32,092 nt of DNA from a virus, in the IMG/VR virus record IMGVR_UViG_3300034683_000039, positions 1-32,092 of that record; one strand, 5' to 3'. The position numbers and the translations under genes are program-made. Positions within the stretch are counted from its first letter, which is position 1. Each line of letters begins with the position of its first letter. This document shows, one piece after another, positions 17,250 to 24,284 of this stretch. The notes below the pieces were generated by a model. The model did not search any database. It saw only the letters and a list, made by a program, of their open reading frames with translations, and was not told where the DNA came from.

Positions 17250-17461
17250 CGTTTCATTACCTTCACATCGCCTAGCATCACGTCAGTGTATGTGAAACAC
17301 TCATACACCTTACCAAGCTTTACTCTGAAGTGATGTTCATATTTCTCCACTACCTGTCCTTGTTTATACTGAATATCACTTACTTTTCTGCCAGCCCACA
17401 CCGGCTTAAATCGCACCGTCTGTCCTGGTCGAATGCTCGCTTTCGCTGTTTCCAGTGTCAT
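17246..17461 (-). CDS. Small beta-rich phage protein
   Basis: I take the ATG ending at 17461, which overlaps the upstream stop as ATGA and gives 71 aa. An upstream in-frame extension lacks a ribosome site. The sequence (SIRPGQTVRFKPVWAGRKV, then QGQVVEKYEHHFRVKL and YTDVMLGDVKV) looks like a compact SH3-like beta barrel. I do not recognise a family. It is translated in a chain of overlapping small genes with the RecU gene. Confidence 0.6.
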   Translation of the reverse strand: MTLETAKASIRPGQTVRFKPVWAGRKVSDIQYKQGQVVEKYEHHFRVKLGKVYECFTYTDVMLGDVKVMKR

Positions 17462-17700
17462 TTTGCCTCGGCCTCGCTTTCTTGCATATTGTATGGATTC
17501 CAGCAGCACTCTGTACAAGGCCATTCAAACCAGCCTTTTACATTAACTCTGCCTCGTATACACTTATTGGTATCACAATATTCCAAAAAATGTTCCGCTG
17601 CTTTTTTATCGTGTTCCTGTAATTCTGTTGACCCTTCCATTTTTATGTTATACATGTGCTTTGTTCCCCAGCGGTTTATGGGTGTTAATACTGTTTTCAT
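17458..17700 (-). CDS. Small Cys-containing phage protein
   Basis: The start is the ATG ending at 17700, overlapping the upstream stop (ATGA); 80 aa. It carries several cysteines (LEYCDTNKCIRG and WPCTECCWNP) that could bind a metal ion. N-terminal region MKTVLTPINRWGTKHMYNIK, Glu-rich C terminus. No known function. The longer reading to 17793 runs through the upstream gene without a ribosome site. Confidence 0.55.
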   Translation of the reverse strand: MKTVLTPINRWGTKHMYNIKMEGSTELQEHDKKAAEHFLEYCDTNKCIRGRVNVKGWFEWPCTECCWNPYNMQESEAEAK

Positions 17701-17945
17701 TTTTCCGCCACACTTGCGAACTCCACACATTTCAGCATCATGCCGCCCACATACCGTCTCCGTATGCCGCACATATGCTGGCAGTGGTAGCATATTTCGT
17801 CCGCAGCATCCGGGGCCTCCGCCCTATCGCGCAGTTCTTTGTGTAAATCATTTATAGCGTGCTCCACCTCTATTTGTAGCTCGCTATCCGGGATAAATAC
17901 GACCATATCTTCTAAATGTTTTAACGCCGACTTTATGTTATCCAT
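17697..17945 (-). CDS. Small helical protein with Cys motif
   Basis: The ATG ending at 17945 follows GGAAAGGAGCAAATAAA; 82 aa. The first 45 residues form one or two helices (IKSALKHLEDMVVFI, then VEHAINDLHKELRDRAEA). The second half contains CYHCQHMCG and a later Cys (MLKCVEF), which suggests a small metal site. Function unknown. It ends in an ATGA overlap with the next gene, which indicates translational coupling. Confidence 0.6.
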   Translation of the reverse strand: MDNIKSALKHLEDMVVFIPDSELQIEVEHAINDLHKELRDRAEAPDAADEICYHCQHMCGIRRRYVGGMMLKCVEFASVAEK

Positions 17946-17946
17946 T

Positions 17947-18210
17947 TTATTTGCTCCTTTCCATCGCTCTTCGTTTAATGCTTCTGATCCAAAGTTCCAT
18001 GCCGCCATCGTATTTGTTATATATAGCCATGCTCTGTAGTGCTTCTGCCATTGCCTTTTCATCTACCCAAGCTTTACCCAGCGTGAACCCTTGCACCCGT
18101 GATTCGTTCCCGCAATTGCTGCACCTGAATATCGCCGTATGCTCATCTTCCCAGCACTTGATATCCACTTGCGACGACCCACATTTATAGCAAAATACTA
18201 TGCTCTCCAT
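17947..18210 (-). CDS. Lar-like / zinc-ribbon phage protein
   Basis: The ATG ending at 18210 lies right behind the helicase stop, whose last codons supply the GGAG ribosome site; 87 aa. It has Cys7-x2-Cys10 (CYKCG) and Cys30-x2-Cys33 (CSNCG), the treble-clef/zinc-ribbon pattern of Lar-type restriction alleviation proteins. The remainder (AWVDEKAMAEALQSMAIYNK, WIRSIKRRAMERSK) is helical and basic. The Lar resemblance is only in the zinc-ribbon half, so a role in restriction evasion is a guess. Confidence 0.5.
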   Translation of the reverse strand: MESIVFCYKCGSSQVDIKCWEDEHTAIFRCSNCGNESRVQGFTLGKAWVDEKAMAEALQSMAIYNKYDGGMELWIRSIKRRAMERSK

Positions 18211-18211
18211 G

Positions 18212-19510
18212 TCATTTCTCCTTCCTGAATTTTTCAAGCTCACCGAACAGAGTCAATGTCGGTATCCATGCCATCTTCACTATGCCAGTGCCGTTATCAC
18301 GCCCTTTAGCGATTATCACTTCTGCAATGCCTTTGTCAGCCGTATCCGGGTTATAATACTCATCGCGGTAGAGCATGAGTATTTTATCTGCGGCTGCCTC
18401 TATATCTCCGCTTTCACGTATATCGCTCATAAGCGGTTTATGATTCTGCCTTGCCTCACAAGCGCGTGATAATTGGCTTAATAGCAATACCGGACAATCT
18501 AATTCTTTGGACATTTCCTTCGCTTCTCGTGCCACTTGCCCATATTCATATACAATGTTTTTGCCGAGTATTTTTATCAGCTGCAAATAGTCGATTATTA
18601 CCAGCCCCAGCCTATTGTCGTTGTTCTTCGCTATGCGCCGGGCTCGGCTTCGTATGTCGGCCATGGATAAGCCCGGCGTATCAACGATAGACATCTTCAT
18701 ATCCATCACATTTGACATCAACGCCGCGAACTTATCTGTCTCGCCCCCATCCATATTCCCGGTCCTAATCTTCACGCTGTCTATGCCCGTTTCCATACTA
18801 GCCAGCCTGTATGTTAACTGTTTAGCGGTCATCTCAAGGCTAAATATCGCGATCGGTTCTTTGACCTTTTTAGCAAAATTCCTGGCGATGTTCAATGCAA
18901 ATGCCGTTTTGCCCATGCTTGGCCTGGCTGCTATCACTATCAGCTCACCGTTTTGCATCCCGCCTATATAGCTGTCAAGACTTACAAATCCTGTCGGTTT
19001 GCCGATTAACCGTTTTCCGCCATTCTTTATGTTTTCGTCTACCTCATCTTCCACTTCCGCTGCCACATCTGCTATGCTTCTGTACTCATCAGCTTTTATG
19101 CTATTTGTAGCCAGCTCAAAAGCTGTTTGTTCTATGCGTTCCACAAAGTCTGCGCATTTTAAGTCAAGCGCCATAGCCGAGCAGTCGTGCATGGCCTTTA
19201 TGGCCTTTCTGCGCATATCCATCTCACGTATCACATCAACATATCCTGTGAAATATGCTGTAGACGGCAAACTCCCTGTAAGCTCAAGCAGATACGATAC
19301 ATCCACCTTGCCCTTCAAAAGCGGTAACACCGTCACCGTACTTACAACTTTTTTCTGGGCTCTGAGCGTCTTTATCGCTGTAAATATAGCTCTGTTAACA
19401 TCATCGTAAAACATGCTCTCATTTAGCGTATCGGCCTCGGATACGCATTCCGGGTCTAACAGCATGCAGCCAAGCACTATTTTTTCAGCTTCGATATCAG
19501 CAGGTAACAT
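18212..19510 (-). CDS. dnaB: Replicative DNA helicase, DnaB-like
   Basis: This 432-aa protein has the DnaB layout: a helical N-terminal domain (to about 150) starting LPADIEAEKIVLGCMLLDPE, then a RecA-like ATPase with TGFVSLDSYIGGMQNGEL, Walker A ARPSMGKT (195-202), Walker B LGLVIIDYLQL (about 302-312), and SQLSRACEARQNHKPLMSDI (about 342-361). It should unwind DNA at the phage fork. The start follows GGAGGAGAAATT. It is downstream of a DnaD-like initiator that probably loads it. Confidence 0.95.
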   Translation of the reverse strand: MLPADIEAEKIVLGCMLLDPECVSEADTLNESMFYDDVNRAIFTAIKTLRAQKKVVSTVTVLPLLKGKVDVSYLLELTGSLPSTAYFTGYVDVIREMDMRRKAIKAMHDCSAMALDLKCADFVERIEQTAFELATNSIKADEYRSIADVAAEVEDEVDENIKNGGKRLIGKPTGFVSLDSYIGGMQNGELIVIAARPSMGKTAFALNIARNFAKKVKEPIAIFSLEMTAKQLTYRLASMETGIDSVKIRTGNMDGGETDKFAALMSNVMDMKMSIVDTPGLSMADIRSRARRIAKNNDNRLGLVIIDYLQLIKILGKNIVYEYGQVAREAKEMSKELDCPVLLLSQLSRACEARQNHKPLMSDIRESGDIEAAADKILMLYRDEYYNPDTADKGIAEVIIAKGRDNGTGIVKMAWIPTLTLFGELEKFRKEK

Positions 19511-19528
19511 AATTTCTCCTCCTCTTTG

Positions 19529-20368
19529 CTACACATAGCGGTATGGATATAATTCCGTCCCTGTGGCTATATTTGCCGCTTCGTTTGGAGCTGCTCGGTT
19601 GTCGTATGTGCCTTCCAGCACTTTGAGCATGTTGTTGGTGTTCATAAGCCAATCAAAGTTACAGCTAGTCCATTTGCCGGATCTCCCGGATAGAAAATCA
19701 CTTGTCTCCGCTTTTTCAAAAAGCTGCTTAAACGTGTCTAAGCCCCGATTTTTAGCCCATATAGCTTTAATGGCTTTGCGTCGTTTTTCCGTAAGCTTCT
19801 CAACTTTAGGCATGGATATGCATGTCTGGTTATAAAGCTCAACAATTTCCTGATATGGAATTTGTTTATTGCTTTGTGATATATCATTATCAGGAGATGG
19901 GCAGTCATCAGCCGCAGGCGATGACAATATATCTTTATCTTCTCTTTTTATATTCTCTTTCTCTTTATTTTCTTTTTCTTTTTCTTTTAGTCCAGAATTA
20001 TTCTCTACTGATTCCAGAATCATTCCAGAATCATTCTCTACCGGGTCAGGAATTTTTGAGGCTTGAGGCTTTTGCACGTTTTGCCATTTATCCCAATGTA
20101 TAAATTTATAGTATCGGCTGCCGTCAACTTCGTAAAACACAACATTGATGTATTTAGCTATATTAACTAAACTGCTTTCTATCTCGTTTATTGGGATATC
20201 ATCATATGGGAATATTGTTGAGCGCAAATATACTGGATTAGCTCGACCTTTCCCATAGTCATCAGCGTTACTGAACATACCTATGAGCAGCAGCCTTTCA
20301 AGCATATTAAGCTTTCCAACGTCCTCACTAGTCCAAAAATTTGGGTCAATCATTCTTCGCCTAGACAT
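19529..20368 (-). CDS. Replication initiation protein (DnaD-like replisome organiser)
   Basis: This 279-aa protein begins MSRRRMIDPNFWTSEDVGKL, a well-known opening of phage replication initiators with a winged-helix N domain (about 1-110). A low-complexity charged linker follows (about 125-175, runs of Glu/Lys/Asn and Ser/Asp). A C-terminal helical domain contains LTEKRRKAIKAIWAKNRG and FNWLMN-like CNFDWLMNTNNMLKVLEGTY, the DnaD-type DNA-binding tail. The protein would bind the origin and recruit the DnaB-like helicase encoded next. Confidence 0.82.
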   Translation of the reverse strand: MSRRRMIDPNFWTSEDVGKLNMLERLLLIGMFSNADDYGKGRANPVYLRSTIFPYDDIPINEIESSLVNIAKYINVVFYEVDGSRYYKFIHWDKWQNVQKPQASKIPDPVENDSGMILESVENNSGLKEKEKENKEKENIKREDKDILSSPAADDCPSPDNDISQSNKQIPYQEIVELYNQTCISMPKVEKLTEKRRKAIKAIWAKNRGLDTFKQLFEKAETSDFLSGRSGKWTSCNFDWLMNTNNMLKVLEGTYDNRAAPNEAANIATGTELYPYRYV

Positions 20369-20439
20369 TTTATATTAACCTCTTCTCCCAAATATCAAAA
20401 TAGTATCTCTTTTATATAATCCATACAAAACACTTCCCC

Positions 20440-20670
20440 TTAAAAAGGCAATTGCCCATTATCGGGACCTTTTAACATCATTTGAATAAAAAACTTTAAT
20501 GTTTCAGACGCGCGCTGATCCAATACGATAAGCGTATCTTCGTCTTGGGATTCGATATATCGGATTGCGATATGGCCGTCGCTGTTATAGCTGATCTGCG
20601 GCATACCGGATCCGACCTGTTCCTTTTGTGGCATTACTCCCGATTTACGTTTTATTATCTGTATTCCCAT
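20440..20670 (-). CDS. Small phage protein, unknown function
   Basis: This 76-aa ORF starts at an ATG after AGAAAGGAAAAAAAT. It begins MGIQIIKRKSGVMPQKE and contains GHIAIRYIESQDEDTLIVLD and SETLKFFIQMMLKG. It appears as one beta-rich half and one helix. I recognise no family. It lies between the annealing-protein and initiator genes, so a link to replication is possible but unsupported. Confidence 0.5.
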   Translation of the reverse strand: MGIQIIKRKSGVMPQKEQVGSGMPQISYNSDGHIAIRYIESQDEDTLIVLDQRASETLKFFIQMMLKGPDNGQLPF

Positions 20671-20741
20671 ATTTTTTTCCTTTCTAAAATAGGCAGGCGG
20701 CCTGCTATAGAATCCGCGTCCACGAACAGGAGGATTTTCAC
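20655..20741 (-). CDS. Possible 28-aa peptide
   Basis: A GTG-started ORF overlaps the start of the 76-aa gene by 16 bases. Its product would begin VKILLFVDADSIAG and end KKIWEYR. The ribosome site is weak (AAAGG, short spacing). The sequence looks protein-like but the evidence is slim. Confidence 0.2.
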   Translation of the reverse strand: MKILLFVDADSIAGRLPILERKKIWEYR

Positions 20742-20791
20742 CTACCTTTCATGTTTGTATTTATTTTTTGCTTTAGCTTCTGCCGCCTGCC
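20692..20791. repeat. 10-bp inverted repeat around a small ORF
   Basis: GGCAGGCGGC at 20692-20701 is the perfect reverse complement of GCCGCCTGCC at 20782-20791. The left arm is itself part of a shorter palindrome (GCAGG-CGG-CCTGC, 20693-20705). The region between holds a 28-codon minus-strand ORF starting at a GTG ending at 20741. A processing or origin-like role cannot be decided. Confidence 0.55.
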
Positions 20792-20808
20792 GTGCTGTCT
20801 ATGAAACC

Positions 20809-20888
20809 CGGTAAAGTGTTGAGCTCGGTGGTACTAAGGTTATAGGAGGCTTCATCATAAAGGGGTGTAAAGCTCAACTACTTTACCG
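20809..20888. repeat. Long imperfect inverted repeat after the annealing-protein gene
   Basis: CGGTAAAGTGTTGAGCT at 20809-20825 is complementary to AGCTCAACTACTTTACCG at 20871-20888 apart from one extra base, giving 17 base pairs around a 45-base loop. It lies 12 bases past the stop of the annealing-protein gene, in the only sizeable gap (20671-20900) of the early operon. It has no T-run, so it is not a simple terminator. It may be an mRNA stability or processing element, or part of an origin. Confidence 0.6.
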
Positions 20889-20900
20889 ATGATAACATTA

Positions 20901-21851
20901 TTACTTGCCCCAATTATTTAGCAGCTTAATTACATCAGACGCCACCTTTTTGGGCAGCTGGTCGGTATGCTCATATCCATATGCGCCGATTATCTCGTAA
21001 TAATCATCATCAGATATATTTTTACTTTTACGTATAGCGTGTATAGCGCTTTCCTGTTGCTTTGTCAGCGGTTCTTCTTGTGCGCCAGTATTTGCTCGAA
21101 TGCTGCCGCTGCGTCTACCAGAGCCTTGTACTGCTTGTTGCTCTTGCTCTGCTCCTGAAGATACTGTTCCTCCGCTATCTTGTTCAATGTATATTGCTTC
21201 ATCCGGTCCATCTCCGCCATCAACGCCGAGCTCACGAAAGGATTCGTCCTCATCGGCCACCTCGTATGCTGAAATGTCGTCTGCTTCCTCTTCGTTAATC
21301 ATGTTGTCGACATCCAAAAAGCCATTTGCCGTTATATATCGCACGCAACGATTGAATGCTCTTGTTTGCGCCATCACATCCAGATGTGCATGAATTGTGC
21401 TCATCTGCACATTTTCCTTGCTGGCCGTTGCTTTTGCGCTTATCTTTAACCCATCGCCAAACAGGATTATGCATTTAGCAACTGCTGTGCCTAGCGGAGC
21501 GGTCCACATTTCGGCCATATAATCTCGCTCTTTCGCCATTGCATCTACCACCTGAGCCGGCAATTTTGATGCAAGTTCAAGCATTTGTTTCGGGTCCTCA
21601 TGCGCATAGCTGCCGATAATGGTAAGTATGCTCTTTATGCCTTTACGTTTGTTGGCAACCTCTTGGAGCTTGAGTTCAAGGCCGCCTTTATCTATATAGG
21701 GCTTGCCGCCCATGTTCACCAAAAACGGCTTCATACCACGAACGTCAAGTTTGCCTTTGGTATCCGCTATATCAGTAAGTGCTTTCAGGGCCTGTGGGCT
21801 TTCCGCCACTGAAATATTTTGCTTTTGCTGGATCATTTTTTCGTTTGCCAT
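20901..21851 (-). CDS. Putative single-strand annealing / recombination protein
   Basis: I take the ATG ending at 21851 (316 aa), with GGAGG at the end of the Gam-like gene. The N-terminal two thirds holds PFLVNMGGKPYIDKGGLELKL-type and APLGTAVAKCIILFGDGLKI segments, and MAQTRAFNRCVRYITANGFL (about 175-194). These look like Rad52/Sak-type annealing proteins. A long acidic, Gln/Ser-rich linker follows (about 205-260). A small C-terminal helical domain (TKQQESAIHAIRKSKNISDD) may bind a partner, as in annealing proteins that end with an SSB- or junction-binding module. Assignment by context (next to Gam-like, same operon as RecU) and weak resemblance. Confidence 0.45.
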   Translation of the reverse strand: MANEKMIQQKQNISVAESPQALKALTDIADTKGKLDVRGMKPFLVNMGGKPYIDKGGLELKLQEVANKRKGIKSILTIIGSYAHEDPKQMLELASKLPAQVVDAMAKERDYMAEMWTAPLGTAVAKCIILFGDGLKISAKATASKENVQMSTIHAHLDVMAQTRAFNRCVRYITANGFLDVDNMINEEEADDISAYEVADEDESFRELGVDGGDGPDEAIYIEQDSGGTVSSGAEQEQQAVQGSGRRSGSIRANTGAQEEPLTKQQESAIHAIRKSKNISDDDYYEIIGAYGYEHTDQLPKKVASDVIKLLNNWGK

Positions 21852-21852
21852 A

Positions 21853-22422
21853 TCACTGCGCCTCCACTTCAAATTTGGGCCCACGTTCAATAACTTCTAC
21901 TCCGTCGATAATCTCGCCTGTTTGAATATCTACAACCCTGCTGCCTTCCGCTGCTACTACCTCTTTTAGCCCGGCCCAGTCCACATATTCTTTTGTTTTT
22001 ACGAACCGCGGCTTGTTCGCTTTCACCCATTGCAGCAGTTTTTCGTCATCCCGCTTATATTCCGGCTGCTGTTCCTTTAGCCGTAGCGTCCCGGATGGCA
22101 GCTTATATATTTTTTGCGTTTTAGTTTTTTGAACTGCGGAGTCTGGCAATGATTTGATGTATTCCAGCAAGAGAAATTCACGATAATGGATTTCTTTTTC
22201 GGCGCTTTCTCGCTCTTTGTTGAGCCATTGCTGTATTTGTTCTATCTTTGCATTAGCTACCATTTCTTTGCGTTTCAAATCTGCTGTAACGATAGCTATT
22301 TTATCGATTTGCCAATCCGCTTCTATATCATTGCTTATTATAAAATCGTCTTCGTCTTCAATATAAGTCAATTCATTCATACTGCTTACCATCTCATCAA
22401 ATGCTTTATCTTCGTTTATCAT
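21853..22422 (-). CDS. Gam-like host-nuclease inhibitor / DNA-end binding protein
   Basis: This 189-aa protein matches the Mu Gam family in layout: an acidic N terminus, then ADWQIDKIAIVTADLKRKEM with a long coiled helix (to about 105), then the typical KIYKLPSGTLRLKEQQPEYK segment (about 118-137) and a C-terminal helix-strand part ending VIERGPKFEV. Gam coats double-stranded DNA ends and blocks RecBCD/AddAB-type nucleases. It starts at an ATG after AAGGAGGATATTTCA. It is followed one base later by the putative annealing protein, forming a recombination unit. Confidence 0.8.
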   Translation of the reverse strand: MINEDKAFDEMVSSMNELTYIEDEDDFIISNDIEADWQIDKIAIVTADLKRKEMVANAKIEQIQQWLNKERESAEKEIHYREFLLLEYIKSLPDSAVQKTKTQKIYKLPSGTLRLKEQQPEYKRDDEKLLQWVKANKPRFVKTKEYVDWAGLKEVVAAEGSRVVDIQTGEIIDGVEVIERGPKFEVEAQ

Positions 22423-22473
22423 TGAAATATCCTCCTTAATATGCTATACTAGCTATAGAAATTCTTTTTTATT

Positions 22474-22498
22474 GGCGCTTTAACAAGCGTCTTTTTTT
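22474..22498 (+). terminator. Possible plus-sense terminator overlapping a minus-strand gene end
   Basis: GGCGCTT-TAAC-AAGCGTC forms a 7-bp stem (one G-T pair) followed by seven T residues on the plus strand. It overlaps the last codons of the minus-strand 88-aa gene. No plus-strand gene is nearby, so it may only stop antisense transcripts, or be chance. Confidence 0.35.
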
Positions 22499-22746
22499 AT
22501 ACCGTTGTCCACGGGATCCATAGACATATCCTCGTCTTTTGTACTTGTAGTAAAGACATTCATTACTGCTTTTATTTCATTTATCAGCATTGCCACCATC
22601 AGCACAAGCGGTAGTACAAGCCATTCTCCCCCAACCGCAAAATACCCGCGCTGGATATATGCAGCACGTATGCTCATTGGAGTGAGCATTAATCCCACGC
22701 CGAACGCTATAACATATAGCCAGTGTTTATTTAGCCAACGTTTCAT
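22480..22746 (-). CDS. Small membrane protein
   Basis: This 88-aa protein has two hydrophobic helices: WLYVIAFGVGLMLTPM (about 9-24) and EWLVLPLVLMVAMLINEI (about 41-58). The tail is hydrophilic and acidic (TKDEDMSMDPVDNGIKKDAC). It overlaps the upstream gene as ATGA. Phage early operons often carry such proteins, sometimes linked with superinfection exclusion, but nothing here proves that. Confidence 0.6.
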   Translation of the reverse strand: MKRWLNKHWLYVIAFGVGLMLTPMSIRAAYIQRGYFAVGGEWLVLPLVLMVAMLINEIKAVMNVFTTSTKDEDMSMDPVDNGIKKDAC

Positions 22747-22967
22747 TTCTCCAACCCTTCTTTCACAACATAGAGGTCATATCCGCCGACATATTCGGAT
22801 GCCAATTCCTCTAATTGCTCCCTGCATTTCCGCAGTTCGGCTTCGGCTTTTTGGGCTTCCCTGATTTGCCTTTGCAATTCCATCATTCTTGAAAGTACTG
22901 CTGCCATCTGCTCTTCAGTATGCTGTCTCTCTGCATCATAACCCTCAATTGTCGTTACTTTATACAT
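22743..22967 (-). CDS. Small coiled-coil phage protein
   Basis: I prefer the second ATG (ending at 22967), nine bases after GGAGG, giving 74 aa; the first ATG two codons upstream is too close to that site. The protein is one long heptad-like helix (EEQMAAVLSRMMELQRQIRE, then AELRKCREQLEELASEY) with a short beta tail (GGYDLYVVKEG). Function unknown. It overlaps the end of the preceding gene. Confidence 0.55.
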   Translation of the reverse strand: MYKVTTIEGYDAERQHTEEQMAAVLSRMMELQRQIREAQKAEAELRKCREQLEELASEYVGGYDLYVVKEGLEK

Positions 22968-23142
22968 TGTCATTCACCTCCTCCCTCTGTTGCCTCATCC
23001 ATTCCATGAACTTGGGCGCTAATAGCTCAACCAGCGGCCTATAGTATTCATCCTCGTCCATCTCCTGATAGCCGATCACCTCTTCGCCTATCTTCTGCAT
23101 CGTCTTTCTGTCGAGCGTTACCCTTACTGTTGCTACCTGCAT
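22960..23142 (-). CDS. Small acidic phage protein
   Basis: This 60-aa protein starts at an ATG after GGAGGGTATTTCA. Its first strand (MQVATVRVTLDRKTM) and the following helix-rich acidic half (EMDEDEYYRPLVELLAPKFM) are not a family I recognise. It is in the early operon right behind the antirepressor. Confidence 0.55.
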   Translation of the reverse strand: MQVATVRVTLDRKTMQKIGEEVIGYQEMDEDEYYRPLVELLAPKFMEWMRQQREEVNDNV

Positions 23143-23157
23143 TGAAATACCCTCCCT

Positions 23158-23904
23158 CTATGCCTGCTTTAAGGCAATAATATTATCTTCTTTGATGACT
23201 TTGCGAATAAAATCCAGCCCTTTCTGGTACACGAGCGTTTTGATGCTTATACGTGTAGAACCGTCTGGAACGGTGTATTTCTGCTCTATTGTGCGGAAAT
23301 AACCGCGGTCAATGAATTCCTGATAAGGTATGTTGTCGGACATGAGTATGCCCTTTTGCCGTAATACTTTGAATAGCTTATTACGGCCTAGATGTGTTTC
23401 TTCATAGATTATTTTAGCTGCTTCGCCCATACTGATAGCTGTCTTGCTACCAGCTACAGCGTCAAAGAATTCAGCTTTAGGAATAAGCTGCTGTATTTGC
23501 GCATCACGTTCAGCTAAAATTTTATTAGCTTCTATTAACGCGGTTGCTATAAGTTGATATGGATTTAATGAATATGCACCTGTTTGGCGAATTTGTGGAA
23601 TAACTTCATGTGTTATCCAGCGCTTGAAGTCTTTTGCTTCTGGCTTGCGGCTTCCAAGAACAAGGCTGTATAAACCTGCTTCGTTCACAATGTTTGTGTC
23701 TTGATTTCTGCCTAAACTATCGATGACCTCAATTGAGCTGACCTCATCTTCATCCAGTCGTTTTATCGTTTCTGACAGGTTGGCAAAATCAAGTATGTCG
23801 CATACATCTTTTGCTACAAACCATGGCTCACCGTCTATTATAATAGTACGGACCTGTTTGCCTGCATAATTAAACACCTGTGGTAAATTAGATATACTCT
23901 CCAT
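23158..23904 (-). CDS. Phage antirepressor (Bro-N plus C-terminal ANT/KilAC domain)
   Basis: This 248-aa protein has the Bro-N domain (about 8-115): VRTIIIDGEPWFVAKDVCDI, then NIVNEAGLYSLVLGSRKPEA, KRWITHEVIPQIRQTGAY. A hinge helix follows, then the antirepressor C domain (about 145-248) with ISMGEAAKIIYEETHLGRNK and RTIEQKYTVPDGSTRISIKT. Such proteins bind and neutralise the prophage repressor to trigger induction. The start ATG follows AAAGGAGTAAAAAG. Position directly after the Cro-like gene is standard. Confidence 0.9.
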   Translation of the reverse strand: MESISNLPQVFNYAGKQVRTIIIDGEPWFVAKDVCDILDFANLSETIKRLDEDEVSSIEVIDSLGRNQDTNIVNEAGLYSLVLGSRKPEAKDFKRWITHEVIPQIRQTGAYSLNPYQLIATALIEANKILAERDAQIQQLIPKAEFFDAVAGSKTAISMGEAAKIIYEETHLGRNKLFKVLRQKGILMSDNIPYQEFIDRGYFRTIEQKYTVPDGSTRISIKTLVYQKGLDFIRKVIKEDNIIALKQA

Positions 23905-23918
23905 CTTTTTACTCCTTT

Positions 23919-24146
23919 CTATGCCGTCGTAGCGGCTTGCTCGTCATCGGCATTGCTAAATATCTGCTGGACTGGTAACCCAAAGTAATCAGCTATTTTT
24001 AACATGATTGCGCCGCCGGGTTCACTGTCTCCGCGTTCAATTTTAGATAAATATGGTCTAGCGATGCCAATGGCCTTTGCCAGCTTTTCTTGAGTTATTC
24101 CGCGCTCTGCGCGTAACTCTTTTATTCGGTTTATTATAGTTACCAC
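23919..24146 (-). CDS. Cro-like helix-turn-helix repressor
   Basis: This 75-aa HTH_3 protein (RIKELRAERGITQEKLAKAI, then GIARPYLSKIERGDSEPGG, then MLKIADYFGLPVQQIF) is the first gene of the early operon, divergent from the lysogeny repressor. It should act as the lytic-side (Cro) repressor or early regulator. The start is uncertain: the GTG ending at 24146 directly abuts AAAGAG, and the best-spaced codon after GAGGTGG would be an ATA. Confidence 0.82.
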   Translation of the reverse strand: MVTIINRIKELRAERGITQEKLAKAIGIARPYLSKIERGDSEPGGAIMLKIADYFGLPVQQIFSNADDEQAATTA

Positions 24147-24157
24147 CTCTTTTGCTG

Positions 24158-24173
24158 TGTACTGTTGTTTACA
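24158..24173. promoter_or_regulatory. Possible operator in the switch region
   Basis: TGTA-N8-TACA forms a small inverted repeat just downstream of the early -10 box. A repressor bound here could block early transcription. A related TGTAA-N8-TTACA lies at 24241-24258. Inference from position. Confidence 0.45.
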
Positions 24174-24178
24174 ATACT

Positions 24179-24206
24179 ATTATACACCTTATCAATGATT
24201 TGTCAA
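24179..24206 (-). promoter_or_regulatory. Early (lytic) promoter
   Basis: In the minus sense a perfect TTGACA (24201-24206) and perfect TATAAT (24179-24184) are 16 bases apart. It points into the Cro-like gene and early operon. It is the strongest consensus promoter seen on the minus strand. Confidence 0.82.
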
Positions 24207-24237
24207 CTATCTTATACTAAAAATTTATGTTTTTATC

Positions 24238-24266
24238 TTGTGTAACCGATAGATTACATATATAAT
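24238..24266 (+). promoter_or_regulatory. Lysogeny (repressor) promoter with inverted repeat
   Basis: A perfect TATAAT (24261-24266) lies 17 bases after a weak TTGTGT (24238-24243). The TGTAA-N8-TTACA inverted repeat (24241-24258) fills the spacer, which fits self-regulation by the repressor. The transcript would cover the repressor, peptidase and possibly the integrase. Confidence 0.6.
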
Positions 24267-24284
24267 AAATAGGAGGTACGAACA

